Source: Butyrivibrio sp. (GTDB lineage Bacteria > Bacillota > Clostridia > Lachnospirales > Lachnospiraceae). From it: a stretch of 38,153 nt of DNA. The position numbers were made by a program, and so were the translations under genes. Position 1 is the stretch's first letter. Each line of letters opens with the position of its first letter. The notes beneath the pieces were generated by a model that had not been told where the DNA came from, did no database searches, and saw only the letters and a list, made by a program, of their open reading frames with translations. The stretch lies in assembly GCF_017940685.1 (NCBI RefSeq), contig NZ_JAGAYD010000142.1:1-38153 (forward strand), given 5' to 3'. Positions 8,602 through 16,904 of this stretch are shown one piece after another.

Positions 8602-9219
8602 ATGAACACAAAAGTTCTTATTGAAGCAATCGGATATACAGGTTCAGCGCTGGTTTTAGTGTCTTTCCTCATGGTATCTGTAGTCAAACTGCGTGTGGTG
8701 AACACCATAGGAAGCGTTATTTTCACGATCTATGCCTTTATCATCCACTCCTATCCTACAGCCATCATGAACCTTTGCCTTGTGATGATCAATATCTACT
8801 ATCTGGTCAAGATGAGCAACACAAGTAAAAACGCCAGAGAATACGACCTTGTAAAAGTATCCCCTGACGACTCTATGCTTGGTTATTCAATTGACAGGCA
8901 GAAAGAAGATATCGAGAAATTCTTCCCTGGTACCACAAACAAGTTTAAAAACTCCAATTCCGCTTACATGGTTTGCTATAAAGGAGCTCCTGTAGGCATC
9001 TTTGTTGGTGATCAGGACGAAAAGGGCGATCTTAGCATCCTTATCGATTATTGTCTGCCTGAGTACAGAGATTTTTCAATTGGCAAATTCCTTTTTGCAA
9101 ATCTCGCTACAGTAGGCGTAAAATCAGTGACTTTCAATGGCCCTGATACCTATCACAAGGAGTACCTGGCCAAGAACGACTTCGCCAAGCAGGGCGACAA
9201 GTACGTGAAAGTACTCTGA
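8602..9219 (+). CDS. YgjV-like membrane protein with C-terminal GNAT-like domain
   Basis: A 205-aa protein; AGAGG lies upstream of ATG 8602. Residues about 8-72 form three hydrophobic helices resembling the bacterial YgjV family of small inner-membrane proteins. The cytosolic C-terminal half (about 85-205) has acetyltransferase-like fold hints: GAPVGIFVGD, ILIDYCLPEYRDFSIGKFLF and a closing YLAKNDFAKQGDKYVK like the last strands of GNAT proteins. The CoA loop is not classical, so activity is uncertain. It lies alone between opposing genes; function unknown. Confidence 0.65.
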   Translation: MNTKVLIEAIGYTGSALVLVSFLMVSVVKLRVVNTIGSVIFTIYAFIIHSYPTAIMNLCLVMINIYYLVKMSNTSKNAREYDLVKVSPDDSMLGYSIDRQKEDIEKFFPGTTNKFKNSNSAYMVCYKGAPVGIFVGDQDEKGDLSILIDYCLPEYRDFSIGKFLFANLATVGVKSVTFNGPDTYHKEYLAKNDFAKQGDKYVKVL

Positions 9220-9230
9220 TCATCTAATTA

Positions 9231-9470
9231 TCATTTCTGAAAGTTCGGATCCGACATCATCTTCATTGTCTCGATATCATTGGCAGTGAGCTTGATGTTG
9301 GATTCTAGTGTTTTTCCATCAGGAGTTGTAACCTTCATGGCAAGAACAGTTCCTTCTACCATTGCAGTATCTTTTACCGCCATGAAAAATGGCATTACCT
9401 TTGGATGATCCTGCTGAAAAGTCTGTAATCTCTGCTGCATTTGCATCAGCATCATAGGGTTCATATTCAT
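9231..9470 (-). CDS. Small Met/Gln-rich hypothetical protein, 79 aa
   Basis: ATG 9470 has GAGG eight bases upstream, so the long N-terminal extension starting at 9539 is rejected. The N-terminus is unusually Met/Gln-rich (MNMNPMMLMQMQQ). A compact domain then follows with VMPFFMAVKDTAMVEGTVLAM and TTPDGKTLESNIKL, and the end is acidic/Met-rich (IETMKMMSDP). No membrane segment or known motif is seen. It is divergent from pta. Confidence 0.6.
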   Translation of the reverse strand: MNMNPMMLMQMQQRLQTFQQDHPKVMPFFMAVKDTAMVEGTVLAMKVTTPDGKTLESNIKLTANDIETMKMMSDPNFQK

Positions 9471-9561
9471 GATATTTTCCTCACAATATAGTTTATTAAT
9501 TAACAAATAAATTTTAATGTAAAAGTTGAGTGAAATCAAACTTTTTTTGATATCATTGTCT

Positions 9562-9598
9562 TATAATACGCTTGCGCTTCGAAATGATAGCGCTTACA
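9562..9598 (+). promoter_or_regulatory. pta promoter -10 box and cre-like site
   Basis: TATAAT occurs at 9562-9567. TGATAGCGCTTACA at 9585-9598 matches the CcpA catabolite-response consensus TGWAANCGNTNWCA at all but one defined position. It lies just downstream of the -10 box and 42 bases before the pta start. No convincing -35 is visible. In bacilli CcpA activates pta from an upstream site; the downstream placement here would favour a roadblock or repression. Confidence 0.45.
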
Positions 9599-9639
9599 TA
9601 ACTGAAACTAGATTCGCATTTTTTAAGGAGGATAAGTAA

Positions 9640-10623
9640 ATGTACGGATTTGGAGATATGATACAGAAGCTCAAAAAAGACCCTAAGACAATCGTTTTCC
9701 CAGAGGGAAATGATCCAAGAATCTTAGAGGCAGCTTCACGACTTCTTGCAGGAAACTTCATCAAGCCTATTCTTTTAGGTAACGAGGAAGAGATCATCAA
9801 GGTTTCTGAGGATGCTGGTTACAACATCCGCGGAGCACAGATCATCGATCCTGAAAATTTCGATAGGTTTGATGAGATGGTTGACCTTTTCTGCGAGCTT
9901 AGAAAGAGCAAGGGAATGACACCTGATAAGGCTATCCCAATGCTCAAGCAGACTAACTACTTCGGAACAATGCTTGTAAAGATGGGTCTTGGCGACTGCC
10001 TCCTTGGCGGTGCTACATACTCAACAGCAGACACAGTTCGTCCTGCACTTCAGATCATCAAGACTAAACCTGAGAACACAATCGTTTCTTCCTGCTTCAT
10101 CCTTGTTCGCCCTTCAGCAACTGGTGACAACGAGGTTATCGCAATGGCTGACTGCGGAATCAACATCAACCCTAACGAGGATGAGCTTGTTGAGATCTGC
10201 GGCGAGACAGTAAACTGCGCTAAGAGATTCGGTGTAGAGCCTAAGGTTGCATTCCTTTCATTCTCAACAAAGGGATCAGCTAAGGACGATACAGTAACCA
10301 AGATGCAGAACGCTACTAAGAAGGCACAGGAGAGGTATCCTGAGATTCCTATCGATGGAGAGCTTCAGTTCGACGCTGCTGTTTCACCTCGTGTAGCTAA
10401 GCAGAAAGCTCCTGGTTCACCTGTAGCAGGTCACGCAAACACCTTCATCTTCCCAGACATCAACGCTGGTAACCTTGGTTATAAGATCGCTCAGAGAATG
10501 GGTAACTTCGAGGCTTATGGTCCTATCCTTCTTGGACTTAACGCTCCTATCAATGACCTTTCTCGTGGATGCAACGCTATCGAGGTTTACTCAATGGCTA
10601 TCATCACAGCATCTCTAGCTTGA
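9640..10623 (+). CDS. pta: Phosphate acetyltransferase
   Basis: A 327-aa enzyme of the short Pta class converting acetyl-CoA and phosphate to acetyl phosphate and CoA in acetate formation. It has the conserved C-terminal signatures FIFPDINAGNLGYKIAQR and GPILLGLNAPINDLSRGC, and the N-terminal FPEGNDPRILEAA. Length is standard and full. AAGGAGG sits eight bases before ATG 9640. Codon use is strongly biased (GCT, CTT, AAG, ATC), implying high expression. The usual partner, acetate kinase, is not adjacent: pta stands alone, ending at the terminator at 10670. A cre-like site lies upstream. Confidence 0.96.
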   Translation: MYGFGDMIQKLKKDPKTIVFPEGNDPRILEAASRLLAGNFIKPILLGNEEEIIKVSEDAGYNIRGAQIIDPENFDRFDEMVDLFCELRKSKGMTPDKAIPMLKQTNYFGTMLVKMGLGDCLLGGATYSTADTVRPALQIIKTKPENTIVSSCFILVRPSATGDNEVIAMADCGININPNEDELVEICGETVNCAKRFGVEPKVAFLSFSTKGSAKDDTVTKMQNATKKAQERYPEIPIDGELQFDAAVSPRVAKQKAPGSPVAGHANTFIFPDINAGNLGYKIAQRMGNFEAYGPILLGLNAPINDLSRGCNAIEVYSMAIITASLA

Positions 10624-10641
10624 TGATATACATGTGATATA

Positions 10642-10653
10642 TGTTATATAACT
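10642..10653. repeat. TGTTATATAACA-family palindrome copy (one mismatch)
   Basis: TGTTATATAACT lies between the pta stop and its terminator. It differs in one base from the exact copies at 15576, 20941 and 25653. Confidence 0.45.
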
Positions 10654-10669
10654 TTTCGGTTTAAAATAT

Positions 10670-10704
10670 GAGCCGTCTTCATGATGAAGACGGCTCAGTT
10701 TTAT
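10670..10704. terminator. Bidirectional intrinsic terminator, pta / GGDEF gene
   Basis: GAGCCGTCTTC (10670-10680) and GAAGACGGCTC (10686-10696) form a perfect 11-bp stem with loop ATGAT, followed by AGTTTTATT. It ends pta and may serve the convergent cyclase gene. Confidence 0.9.
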
Positions 10705-10714
10705 TGTCATATTA

Positions 10715-12118
10715 TCAGGTGTTGTTGGCGTGGCGCCTCTCGTGTCTTTTGTAATATCTGGCTTTGTCTTTATACATCTCCTCATCGGCATTTTTGATGG
10801 CCTTATTGATGTCTGCAGAGACCTCGATCCACTCCCATCCTACTGCAATAGCAACGCCCCTTGCTTTGAGCTTGAATTTCTCAACCATTTCCACAAACTT
10901 CTCTTGTGATACTTCCGGAACAAGAGCTATAAATTCATCGCCACCAAATCTGTAGCAGAATTTCTTTTTGAAGATGGAACCAAACAGATAAGCAGTATCT
11001 CTGATCATCTGGTCTCCTGCTTCATGGCCCTTTTCGTCATTTATGGCTTTAAGCCCATTTATATCTGTGTAGCACACTCCCACAGGTACTGACATCTCTT
11101 TGAGCAGCGCAAGTTCCTGGTTAAGGGCATATCTATTGCCAAGTCCTGTCAGGCCATCATGCCCTCCCATGAACATAAGCTCCTGAGTAAGCTCATGATT
11201 CTTGATCTGCGTCGAAAGAAAGATGCTTACTGTCTCCATAACCTCTGAGATGTTAAGCCTTAGCTCATTTGAGTAATTATCCGCAACAAGGAATCCTATC
11301 CTTTCATCCTTGTCTCTAAGAACAGATACAGCATATCTTGAGCATTTTCCGGCCAGATACTCATTGTACATCTCAGGCTGTACATCTGCGATCGTAGATG
11401 TATCGTTCATGGCAAAAAAGTTCTTTCCTCTCAGCTGCCTGTTCCAGCTGCTGATAATGTCGTATTTTTCGAATATTTTCTTAGGAGGAAGATCTGCAGA
11501 ACTACTCTTACTTATCCATTCATATCTGTCGATTAGCTTATTTCCATCATTTCTTACCACGTATACCCTGTCAGCCTCAAGAGTCTGACCGATCAGCCTA
11601 AGCACCCTTTTGATTCCCTTGGCAAAATCCGAGGTAGAACCAGCCTTAGCGCACTCAATAACCAGTTTATTGGTATTGGATTGCAGATCTCTGGTATCCT
11701 CATCTCTTTTTGCTGCTGTCACATCGTGGATGATATATGCGCAGAACCCCTTCTGAAACACAGGAACTGCCCAGAACTCCAGCCATAGATCGTGCTGAGA
11801 GTTATAAGACCTGTTTATGGAAGACTGTCTTAAGATTGCAGCCTGATAGCTGAATTTGATCCAGTCCTCATCCTGATTGTTAACTGTGGTATAAAAAGTA
11901 GAGCCGATCAGCTCAGCTGTAGAAAATCCCGTCAACTGCGCATACTTTTCATTAGCGAACAGGAAAAGCATGTCCTTTACAGTTCCAAAGGGATCAGTTA
12001 AAACCTTAAAAATGCAACATGCATCAGGAAGTTCTTTTAGCATTGATAAAATATCGCTGCTAGAAAGCTCTGTATCAAATGAATATCCTATCTTCCCTTC
12101 TGTTTCTTTATCAGGCAT
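10715..12118 (-). CDS. PAS-GAF-GGDEF diguanylate cyclase
   Basis: A 467-aa protein started at ATG 12118 with AAGGAG six bases upstream. Residues about 25-135 form a PAS domain (FANEKYAQLTGFSTAELIG), 150-305 are GAF-like, and 315-460 are GGDEF, opening HDGLTGLGNRYAL with an intact GGDEF motif at 392-396 and NADEEMYKDKARYY at the end. It should make c-di-GMP from two GTP. No RxxD inhibitory site is visible just before GGDEF, so product inhibition is unlikely at that site. No membrane segment is seen, so it is a cytosolic sensor. It is divergent from the solute-binding lipoprotein gene at 12266, sharing a 147-bp promoter region. Confidence 0.92.
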   Translation of the reverse strand: MPDKETEGKIGYSFDTELSSSDILSMLKELPDACCIFKVLTDPFGTVKDMLFLFANEKYAQLTGFSTAELIGSTFYTTVNNQDEDWIKFSYQAAILRQSSINRSYNSQHDLWLEFWAVPVFQKGFCAYIIHDVTAAKRDEDTRDLQSNTNKLVIECAKAGSTSDFAKGIKRVLRLIGQTLEADRVYVVRNDGNKLIDRYEWISKSSSADLPPKKIFEKYDIISSWNRQLRGKNFFAMNDTSTIADVQPEMYNEYLAGKCSRYAVSVLRDKDERIGFLVADNYSNELRLNISEVMETVSIFLSTQIKNHELTQELMFMGGHDGLTGLGNRYALNQELALLKEMSVPVGVCYTDINGLKAINDEKGHEAGDQMIRDTAYLFGSIFKKKFCYRFGGDEFIALVPEVSQEKFVEMVEKFKLKARGVAIAVGWEWIEVSADINKAIKNADEEMYKDKARYYKRHERRHANNT

Positions 12119-12265
12119 AGCAGTCTCCTTGACAAGCTGTTGGTGGTTACATATTTCCAAAATAATTATACAATACAACTCGCTTTATTTCACCATAATT
12201 TATTATTTTTTCATTTATTAACACTCGCAATATGATAAAATTATTTCATCTCGGAGGAAAACTTA

Positions 12266-13501
12266 ATGAGAGAAAAGCTTAGAAAATCAGTATCAGTCAT
12301 CTTATTGATAGCACTGATGGCCATTTGTTTTGGCTGCTCTTCCAAGCAAACAACATCGAACGGCCCTGTAACTACCATAACAATTGCAGCAAGGGACGGC
12401 TCTCACTGTGATGTCATAAATGCTGTTAAAGGTGACTTTGAAAAAGAAAATTTCTGTATGGTCAACGTAGTTCCGCTTAGCGCTGATGACATACATAAAA
12501 CAGCAATCGATGATTCTTCAAACGAAGTAGGAATGTACGATGTCATCATGATCGACGATCCTCTGATGCCTGAATATATTGAAAAGAAGATAATCCAGAA
12601 CCTTACACAGCTTGGCTATTTGGACGACGAAGATTTCGTAGAAAAATCAAAGCTTCTTGGAAAAGACCCATATCCTCTGGGCGCAACCTATGCTCTTCCA
12701 TTTTCTGGTAATGTTCAGCTCGTTTTCTACAACGAAGATTTAGTAGAAGACCCCAGTGTACTTAGTAACTGGAGCAGTATCTACAGTAAATGTCAGACAG
12801 TAAATCAGGCAGGCAAAAAAGGTTATGCAATCCGTGGACAGGCTGGAAATCCTATTGTTTCAGACTTTTTGCCCATATTGTGGGCCTTTGGCGGAGATCT
12901 GTTTGACGAAGATGGAAAAGTGATATTAAACTCCCATCAGAGCCGCGAAGCCTTGGAGTTTTATTGCAAGCTCTACCAGACAGGCGGCAATTACACAAAA
13001 GATGAGCTTGTAGATGTAATTAACTCAGGAGAAGCTGCTATCGCCCTTGGCTGGCCTTCCTGGTTCATTTCAGGAGAAGGATCCAGCGCCGCTATAGCTC
13101 AGATTCCAGGAAAAAAGACATCCTCCTCTGAAGTACTTGCTACAGGAGAGATCGGAAACTGGCTCCTTGGAGTCACAACCAATTCTGCAAAACCTGATCT
13201 TGCCCTTAAGTTTGCAACATATCTGACCAGCGAGGATGTTCAACGCAAAGCTCTTGAATACGGCGGCGTTCCCACAAGAAAGTCCATATTCAGAGATCCC
13301 GAGGTCTTAAAAGAGTATCCTTACTTTGAACAGCTCTACAGCGGAACCAACAACTCAAGAGTACGTCCCAGAACAACAAAATGGGCCCAAATTGAAGAAG
13401 TTTTTGGCCAGGAGCTGGTTAGATGCATTGACGGCGAAATAACCGTAGATGAAGCCATAAATAACTCTCAGGAGGCCATTGAAAAGCTATTCGAGAAGTG
13501 A
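12266..13501 (+). CDS. Extracellular solute-binding lipoprotein, family 1
   Basis: A 411-aa protein with a lipoprotein signal: charged start, hydrophobic run, then ICFGC with C24 as the likely acylated Cys. The mature part has the bacterial extracellular solute-binding family 1 layout, with DVIMIDDPLMPEYI, YALPFSGNVQLVFYNEDL, AFGGDLFDEDGKVILNS, an AIALGWPSW stretch and GGVPTRKS near the end. These normally deliver sugars or glycans to an ABC importer. TCGGAGG precedes ATG 12266. No permease or ATPase genes are adjacent, so it is an orphan binding protein; its divergent neighbour is a sensory diguanylate cyclase, which hints at signalling or a shared signal rather than only transport (inference). 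Confidence 0.9.
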   Translation: MREKLRKSVSVILLIALMAICFGCSSKQTTSNGPVTTITIAARDGSHCDVINAVKGDFEKENFCMVNVVPLSADDIHKTAIDDSSNEVGMYDVIMIDDPLMPEYIEKKIIQNLTQLGYLDDEDFVEKSKLLGKDPYPLGATYALPFSGNVQLVFYNEDLVEDPSVLSNWSSIYSKCQTVNQAGKKGYAIRGQAGNPIVSDFLPILWAFGGDLFDEDGKVILNSHQSREALEFYCKLYQTGGNYTKDELVDVINSGEAAIALGWPSWFISGEGSSAAIAQIPGKKTSSSEVLATGEIGNWLLGVTTNSAKPDLALKFATYLTSEDVQRKALEYGGVPTRKSIFRDPEVLKEYPYFEQLYSGTNNSRVRPRTTKWAQIEEVFGQELVRCIDGEITVDEAINNSQEAIEKLFEK

Positions 13502-13512
13502 TCATACAAAAT

Positions 13513-13545
13513 GAGCTGTGAAGCAATGCTTCACAGCTCTTATTT
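13513..13545. terminator. Intrinsic terminator, solute-binding protein / larC
   Basis: GAGCTGTGAAGCA (13513-13525) and TGCTTCACAGCTC (13527-13539) form a 13-bp stem with almost no loop, followed by TTATTTATT. It lies between convergent genes and slightly overlaps the larC stop. Confidence 0.85.
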
Positions 13546-14815
13546 ATTCTTCAGGTAAGAAATCTATCAGTTCTTTTTTAAGCTCTATAACAGACTTTCC
13601 TGTCCTTCTGGATATTCCTGCAAGATCGTCATACTCGAATTTCCTGCGCTGTACATCATATCCTGAGGAATTTTTGATCCTGACCTCTCCATAAGGAGTC
13701 TGAATCTTTTCTATCTGCCTTGTAAGCACGTATCTGTTGCTGACGTTCTCCCTTATGCCAATTGTAGTTGTGTGTTTGAAGATAGTTTTTACAACTGTCT
13801 CTTTTTTATCTTCCCTGCACATGCAGGTCAAAAGAAATCCCGGGCGATTCTTTTTCATAGCAATTGATATTGTATAAACCTCCAAGGCACCTGCCTCAAA
13901 GAGCATCTCTGTTGCAAAACCAATCTCTTCCGGAGTCATGTCGTCAACGTTGCAGGAAAGCTCTACGACCACATCGGCCTCATCATTTGCCTCTCCAACA
14001 ATGGCACGAACACAGTTTGCCTGAGGGAAATCTTTTTTGCCCATTCCATAGCCTATCCTGTCAACAGCCATTACAGGCTGAGCGCCAAAATCAAAAGCAA
14101 AATACTTAACAAGAGCTGCTCCAGTTGGCGTGCACAGCTCTCCGCTGATCCTGTCAGATGAATAGCTTGGTATACCGCGAAGGAGATTTGCTGTAGCAGG
14201 AGCTGGTACTGGAAGTATGCCGTGCGAAGTCCTTACCTGGCCATTTCCTACGTTAATAGGAGATACGATCACCTTATCAGGATCTATTTCGTGCATCATG
14301 TAGCAGACTGCTGCAATATCAGCTATTGCGTCAAGCTTGCCAACTTCATGGAAATGGATATCTGACACATTAACGCCGTGTACCTCACTTTCAGCCTCAG
14401 CAAGAAGCTGGTACACCTCTCTTATGTCGCTTCTGATCTCTTTTGGAATATTAAGACCTTCTATGATCTCTTCAATCTCATAGAGGGAGCTGTGTGAATG
14501 CTCATGATGGTCATGATCGTGGTGGTGGTCTTGATGATGCTCGTGCTCATGGTCGTGATTATGACTATGCTCATGGTCATGGTGATGATCTGAAACATCG
14601 GCGCTCTCTTCCTCTTCGCCATCAATAAGCACAGAAATATGCTCACCAACCACTGCACACTTTTCAGTTTTGGTGTTTTTATAAGCAACCTTGGGAATTC
14701 CCATGGAATTTAACTCCCCAATGATCTTTTCTTTGTCCTCAAAGGTACCAAGAAGCGCTGAAGCAAGCATATCTCCTGCTATACCCATTTTACATTCCAG
14801 ATAAAGAATCTTCAT
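13544..14815 (-). CDS. larC: LarC nickel insertase for the nickel-pincer cofactor
   Basis: A 423-aa LarC (TIGR00299). LarC inserts nickel into pyridinium-3,5-bisthiocarboxylate mononucleotide, giving the pincer cofactor of lactate racemase and related LarA enzymes. The N-terminus MKILYLECKMGIAGDMLASALLG, the FHEVGKLDAIADI block and the later ELSCNVDDMTPEEIGF block are family hallmarks. A very His/Asp-rich segment at about residues 77-108 probably stores or binds nickel. In several bacteria larC is split and joined by ribosomal frameshifting; here both halves lie in one frame. AGGTGG precedes ATG 14815. It lies 21 bases after hypA in the same direction. No larA, larB or larE is in the window. 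Confidence 0.93.
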   Translation of the reverse strand: MKILYLECKMGIAGDMLASALLGTFEDKEKIIGELNSMGIPKVAYKNTKTEKCAVVGEHISVLIDGEEEESADVSDHHHDHEHSHNHDHEHEHHQDHHHDHDHHEHSHSSLYEIEEIIEGLNIPKEIRSDIREVYQLLAEAESEVHGVNVSDIHFHEVGKLDAIADIAAVCYMMHEIDPDKVIVSPINVGNGQVRTSHGILPVPAPATANLLRGIPSYSSDRISGELCTPTGAALVKYFAFDFGAQPVMAVDRIGYGMGKKDFPQANCVRAIVGEANDEADVVVELSCNVDDMTPEEIGFATEMLFEAGALEVYTISIAMKKNRPGFLLTCMCREDKKETVVKTIFKHTTTIGIRENVSNRYVLTRQIEKIQTPYGEVRIKNSSGYDVQRRKFEYDDLAGISRRTGKSVIELKKELIDFLPEE

Positions 14816-14836
14816 AAATCCACCTGTAGTCTTTCT

Positions 14837-15184
14837 TTAATCTTCTATCACAACATTTGTTAAAACCACATCACGTCCAGCTATTATCCTGGCCTTTCTG
14901 CCGCCGCAATTTGGACAGAGATAATTGTGTTCTCTTACTGGTTCATATTCGCTGCCACATTCCTCACACAGAGCTGTGACTGGAACTTCTTTGCAGATAA
15001 GCTCCGCCCCCTCAAGAATTGTCCCCTTGGACGCATCTGGATAGTACTTGTGCATATAATATGGCATTACTCCGCTTGTCTTACCAATAGTGACTTCTAT
15101 ACTCTTTACAGCCTTGGCTTTATTTTCATTTGCCACTTCTATCGCAAGAGAAACCATCCTTGCGATATAGCTCATTTCATGCAT
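14837..15184 (-). CDS. hypA: HypA nickel metallochaperone
   Basis: A 115-aa protein. The start is placed at ATG 15184 so that the protein begins MHEMSY, because HypA needs the N-terminal Met-His-Glu for nickel binding; an ATG six codons upstream would bury it. The C-terminal half has a zinc site made of CEECGSEYEP and LCPNCGG (two CxxC pairs). HypA normally passes nickel to HypB and hydrogenase, or to urease. Neither hydrogenase nor hypB is nearby; it sits directly upstream of larC, 21 bases apart, so it may deliver nickel to LarC (inference). Confidence 0.92.
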   Translation of the reverse strand: MHEMSYIARMVSLAIEVANENKAKAVKSIEVTIGKTSGVMPYYMHKYYPDASKGTILEGAELICKEVPVTALCEECGSEYEPVREHNYLCPNCGGRKARIIAGRDVVLTNVVIED

Positions 15185-15290
15185 GTTTGTTACCTTAACC
15201 ACTTCTAAAACTTATTTTTTACGTTCATTTTACTACAATTTAATTGATTGTGACTGTTTTTCTTGCAATAATAGTATTAGGAGGTGGAGT

Positions 15291-15506
15291 ATGGCTCACA
15301 ACGTTGCAATTCAATGTGTAGGATGTGGTCGAACTTTTGTGGCTCGAAACAGCGCAAATCCTTTCTGCTGTAAGGCCTGCAAGATAAGATACTCATATCA
15401 TTATAATTTCAAATGCAGAGAATGCCGAAACGCGTCCTGTGAAGTCAGGAATAACGCATTACAGGGTTGTGCTGCGAATTGCCCTAATCTTAAATGGAAT
15501 CCTTGA
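15291..15506 (+). CDS. Small Cys-rich zinc-finger-like protein, 71 aa
   Basis: Start ATG 15291 has TAGGAGGTGGAG immediately upstream; the longer upstream frame is rejected. The 71 residues contain ten Cys: C9-x2-C12, C26/C27-x2-C30, C42-x2-C45, C50, C60 and C64. The first three pairs suggest one zinc ribbon or treble-clef site and the rest a second. It is basic in the middle (KIRYSYHYNFK), consistent with nucleic-acid binding. No family is recognised. It lies at the left border of the replication region, convergent with the AAA+ gene. Confidence 0.65.
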   Translation: MAHNVAIQCVGCGRTFVARNSANPFCCKACKIRYSYHYNFKCRECRNASCEVRNNALQGCAANCPNLKWNP

Positions 15507-15536
15507 TTTTTAGATGATATTTATTGTAGATTGTAA

Positions 15537-15587
15537 ATAAGGTATATAACCTATATGGGTTATATACCTTATATTTGTTATATAACA
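15537..15587. repeat. Inverted repeat plus exact TGTTATATAACA palindrome
   Basis: ATAAGGTATATAACC (15537-15551) and GGTTATATACCTTAT (15558-15572) form a perfect 15-bp inverted repeat; each arm resembles a half of the 12-bp palindrome. An exact TGTTATATAACA follows at 15576-15587 and contains the stop codon of the leftward AAA+ gene. No T-run follows on either strand, so a protein-binding role is at least as likely as termination. Confidence 0.6.
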
Positions 15588-16888
15588 TTCTTCCCCAACA
15601 GATGATCTACGAACTGCTGAGCAGTCCTTCCAGAGATGCCTCCATGGTTCATTTCCCACCTGTCAGCCTCAAGTTTTAGCTGATCAGGATCAATCTTAAG
15701 ACCATTTTTCTCAGAAAGAGCCACAACAATCTCATAGAATTCCTGTCTTGAAGGCTTGTAATAGCCAATTGTAACGCCGAATCTGTTAGCCAGCGAGAGC
15801 TTCTCCTCCATGGTATCAGATCTGTGGATATCACCGTCCTGCTCCACATCGGACCTGTCACGCCAGGTCTCCTTGATAAGATGCCTTCTGTTGGAAGTAG
15901 CATATATCAGGATATTATCCGGTCTTGTCTCTACTCCGCCCTCTATAAGAGCCTTTAGGAACTTGTAATCGGATTCATCCTCTTCAAACGACAGATCATC
16001 CATGTAGATGATGAACTTGTAATTTCTGTTCTTGATCTGGGCAATTACCTGGGAAAGGAACCTGAACTGATACTTGTATATCTCGATCATCCTAAGTCCC
16101 TCTGAGTAAAACTCGTTGACTATCGCCTTGATACTGGTAGACTTGCCAGTTCCGCTATCGCCAAACAAAAGGACATTATTAGCCCTTTGTCCCCTTACAA
16201 AGGCCTTGGTGTTAGCGATAAGCTTCTCTTTTTGCAGCTCGTATCCAACAAGATCATCAAGTACCACAGTGTCCATATTGTTGATGGGCATAAATTCCAC
16301 GTTCCCACCTGGAAGATCCCTGAACCTGAAGGCCTTGTTAAGACCAAAGGCGCCTACTCCAATATCCCTGTAAAAAGAGGTTACTACCTCGAAGAAATCC
16401 TCTACAGTCTCTGTCTTTTCGAGCTTTTCGCTAAGGCCCCTAACCTTTTCGCTTACGTTCTTATTGTACATAAGCTGTGGCTTTTCAATTGCTTTATAGT
16501 TTGTTATGCAGCTGAAGCAATCGATATCAAGGTCTTTCTCAAGTTCTGTAAAATCATAGTTAAAAAGCTCTTTAAAGGCCTTAAAATCGCTTTTAGCGAA
16601 GTGATTGACACTTCCATCCTTCCATCCGACTTTTTCGCAGGTTAAGGTAAAAGGATTCTCGCTCATGATAAGAATATAGGTCAGGTAATTGTGCCATAGA
16701 TTTTTATCAAAGGCACAAGCTGTCCCAAGCTCTAACAAACGCTTTATCTGCTTATAACATCTGCTAATAAGATCCTCTTTTGAATACTGGCCGCTGTGGT
16801 AATCACTATAGACTTTTGACAGCTGCATGAGAATAGAATCTTCCGGTAAATCCCCAAAAATCAGAAGTTTTGCTACGACTTTTTCCAT
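15578..16888 (-). CDS. AAA+ ATPase, DUF815 family, co-oriented with the Rep gene
   Basis: A 436-aa ATPase. Residues about 1-200 are helical; the AAA+ core has Walker A FGDSGTGKST (242-251), Walker B FIIYMDDLS (292-300) and a sensor-1-like YATSNRRHL (329-337). This matches DUF815-type proteins, whose role is not settled. The start ATG 16888 has AGGGAG about four bases upstream. It lies 39 bases downstream of rep and runs the same way, so the two are probably one transcript. A helper role at the origin, such as loading a helicase or remodelling Rep, is an inference from position. It could equally be a chromosomal-type DUF815 protein that happens to sit here. Confidence 0.85.
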   Translation of the reverse strand: MEKVVAKLLIFGDLPEDSILMQLSKVYSDYHSGQYSKEDLISRCYKQIKRLLELGTACAFDKNLWHNYLTYILIMSENPFTLTCEKVGWKDGSVNHFAKSDFKAFKELFNYDFTELEKDLDIDCFSCITNYKAIEKPQLMYNKNVSEKVRGLSEKLEKTETVEDFFEVVTSFYRDIGVGAFGLNKAFRFRDLPGGNVEFMPINNMDTVVLDDLVGYELQKEKLIANTKAFVRGQRANNVLLFGDSGTGKSTSIKAIVNEFYSEGLRMIEIYKYQFRFLSQVIAQIKNRNYKFIIYMDDLSFEEDESDYKFLKALIEGGVETRPDNILIYATSNRRHLIKETWRDRSDVEQDGDIHRSDTMEEKLSLANRFGVTIGYYKPSRQEFYEIVVALSEKNGLKIDPDQLKLEADRWEMNHGGISGRTAQQFVDHLLGKNVI

Positions 16889-16904
16889 ACATCTCCCTTA
16901 TATA

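Noticed and set aside
14461-14688. Overlapping frame opposite or within the His-rich part of larC, Met/Ile/Thr-rich
   Set aside because: It is an out-of-frame shadow of the His/Asp codons in larC, with no start site of its own.
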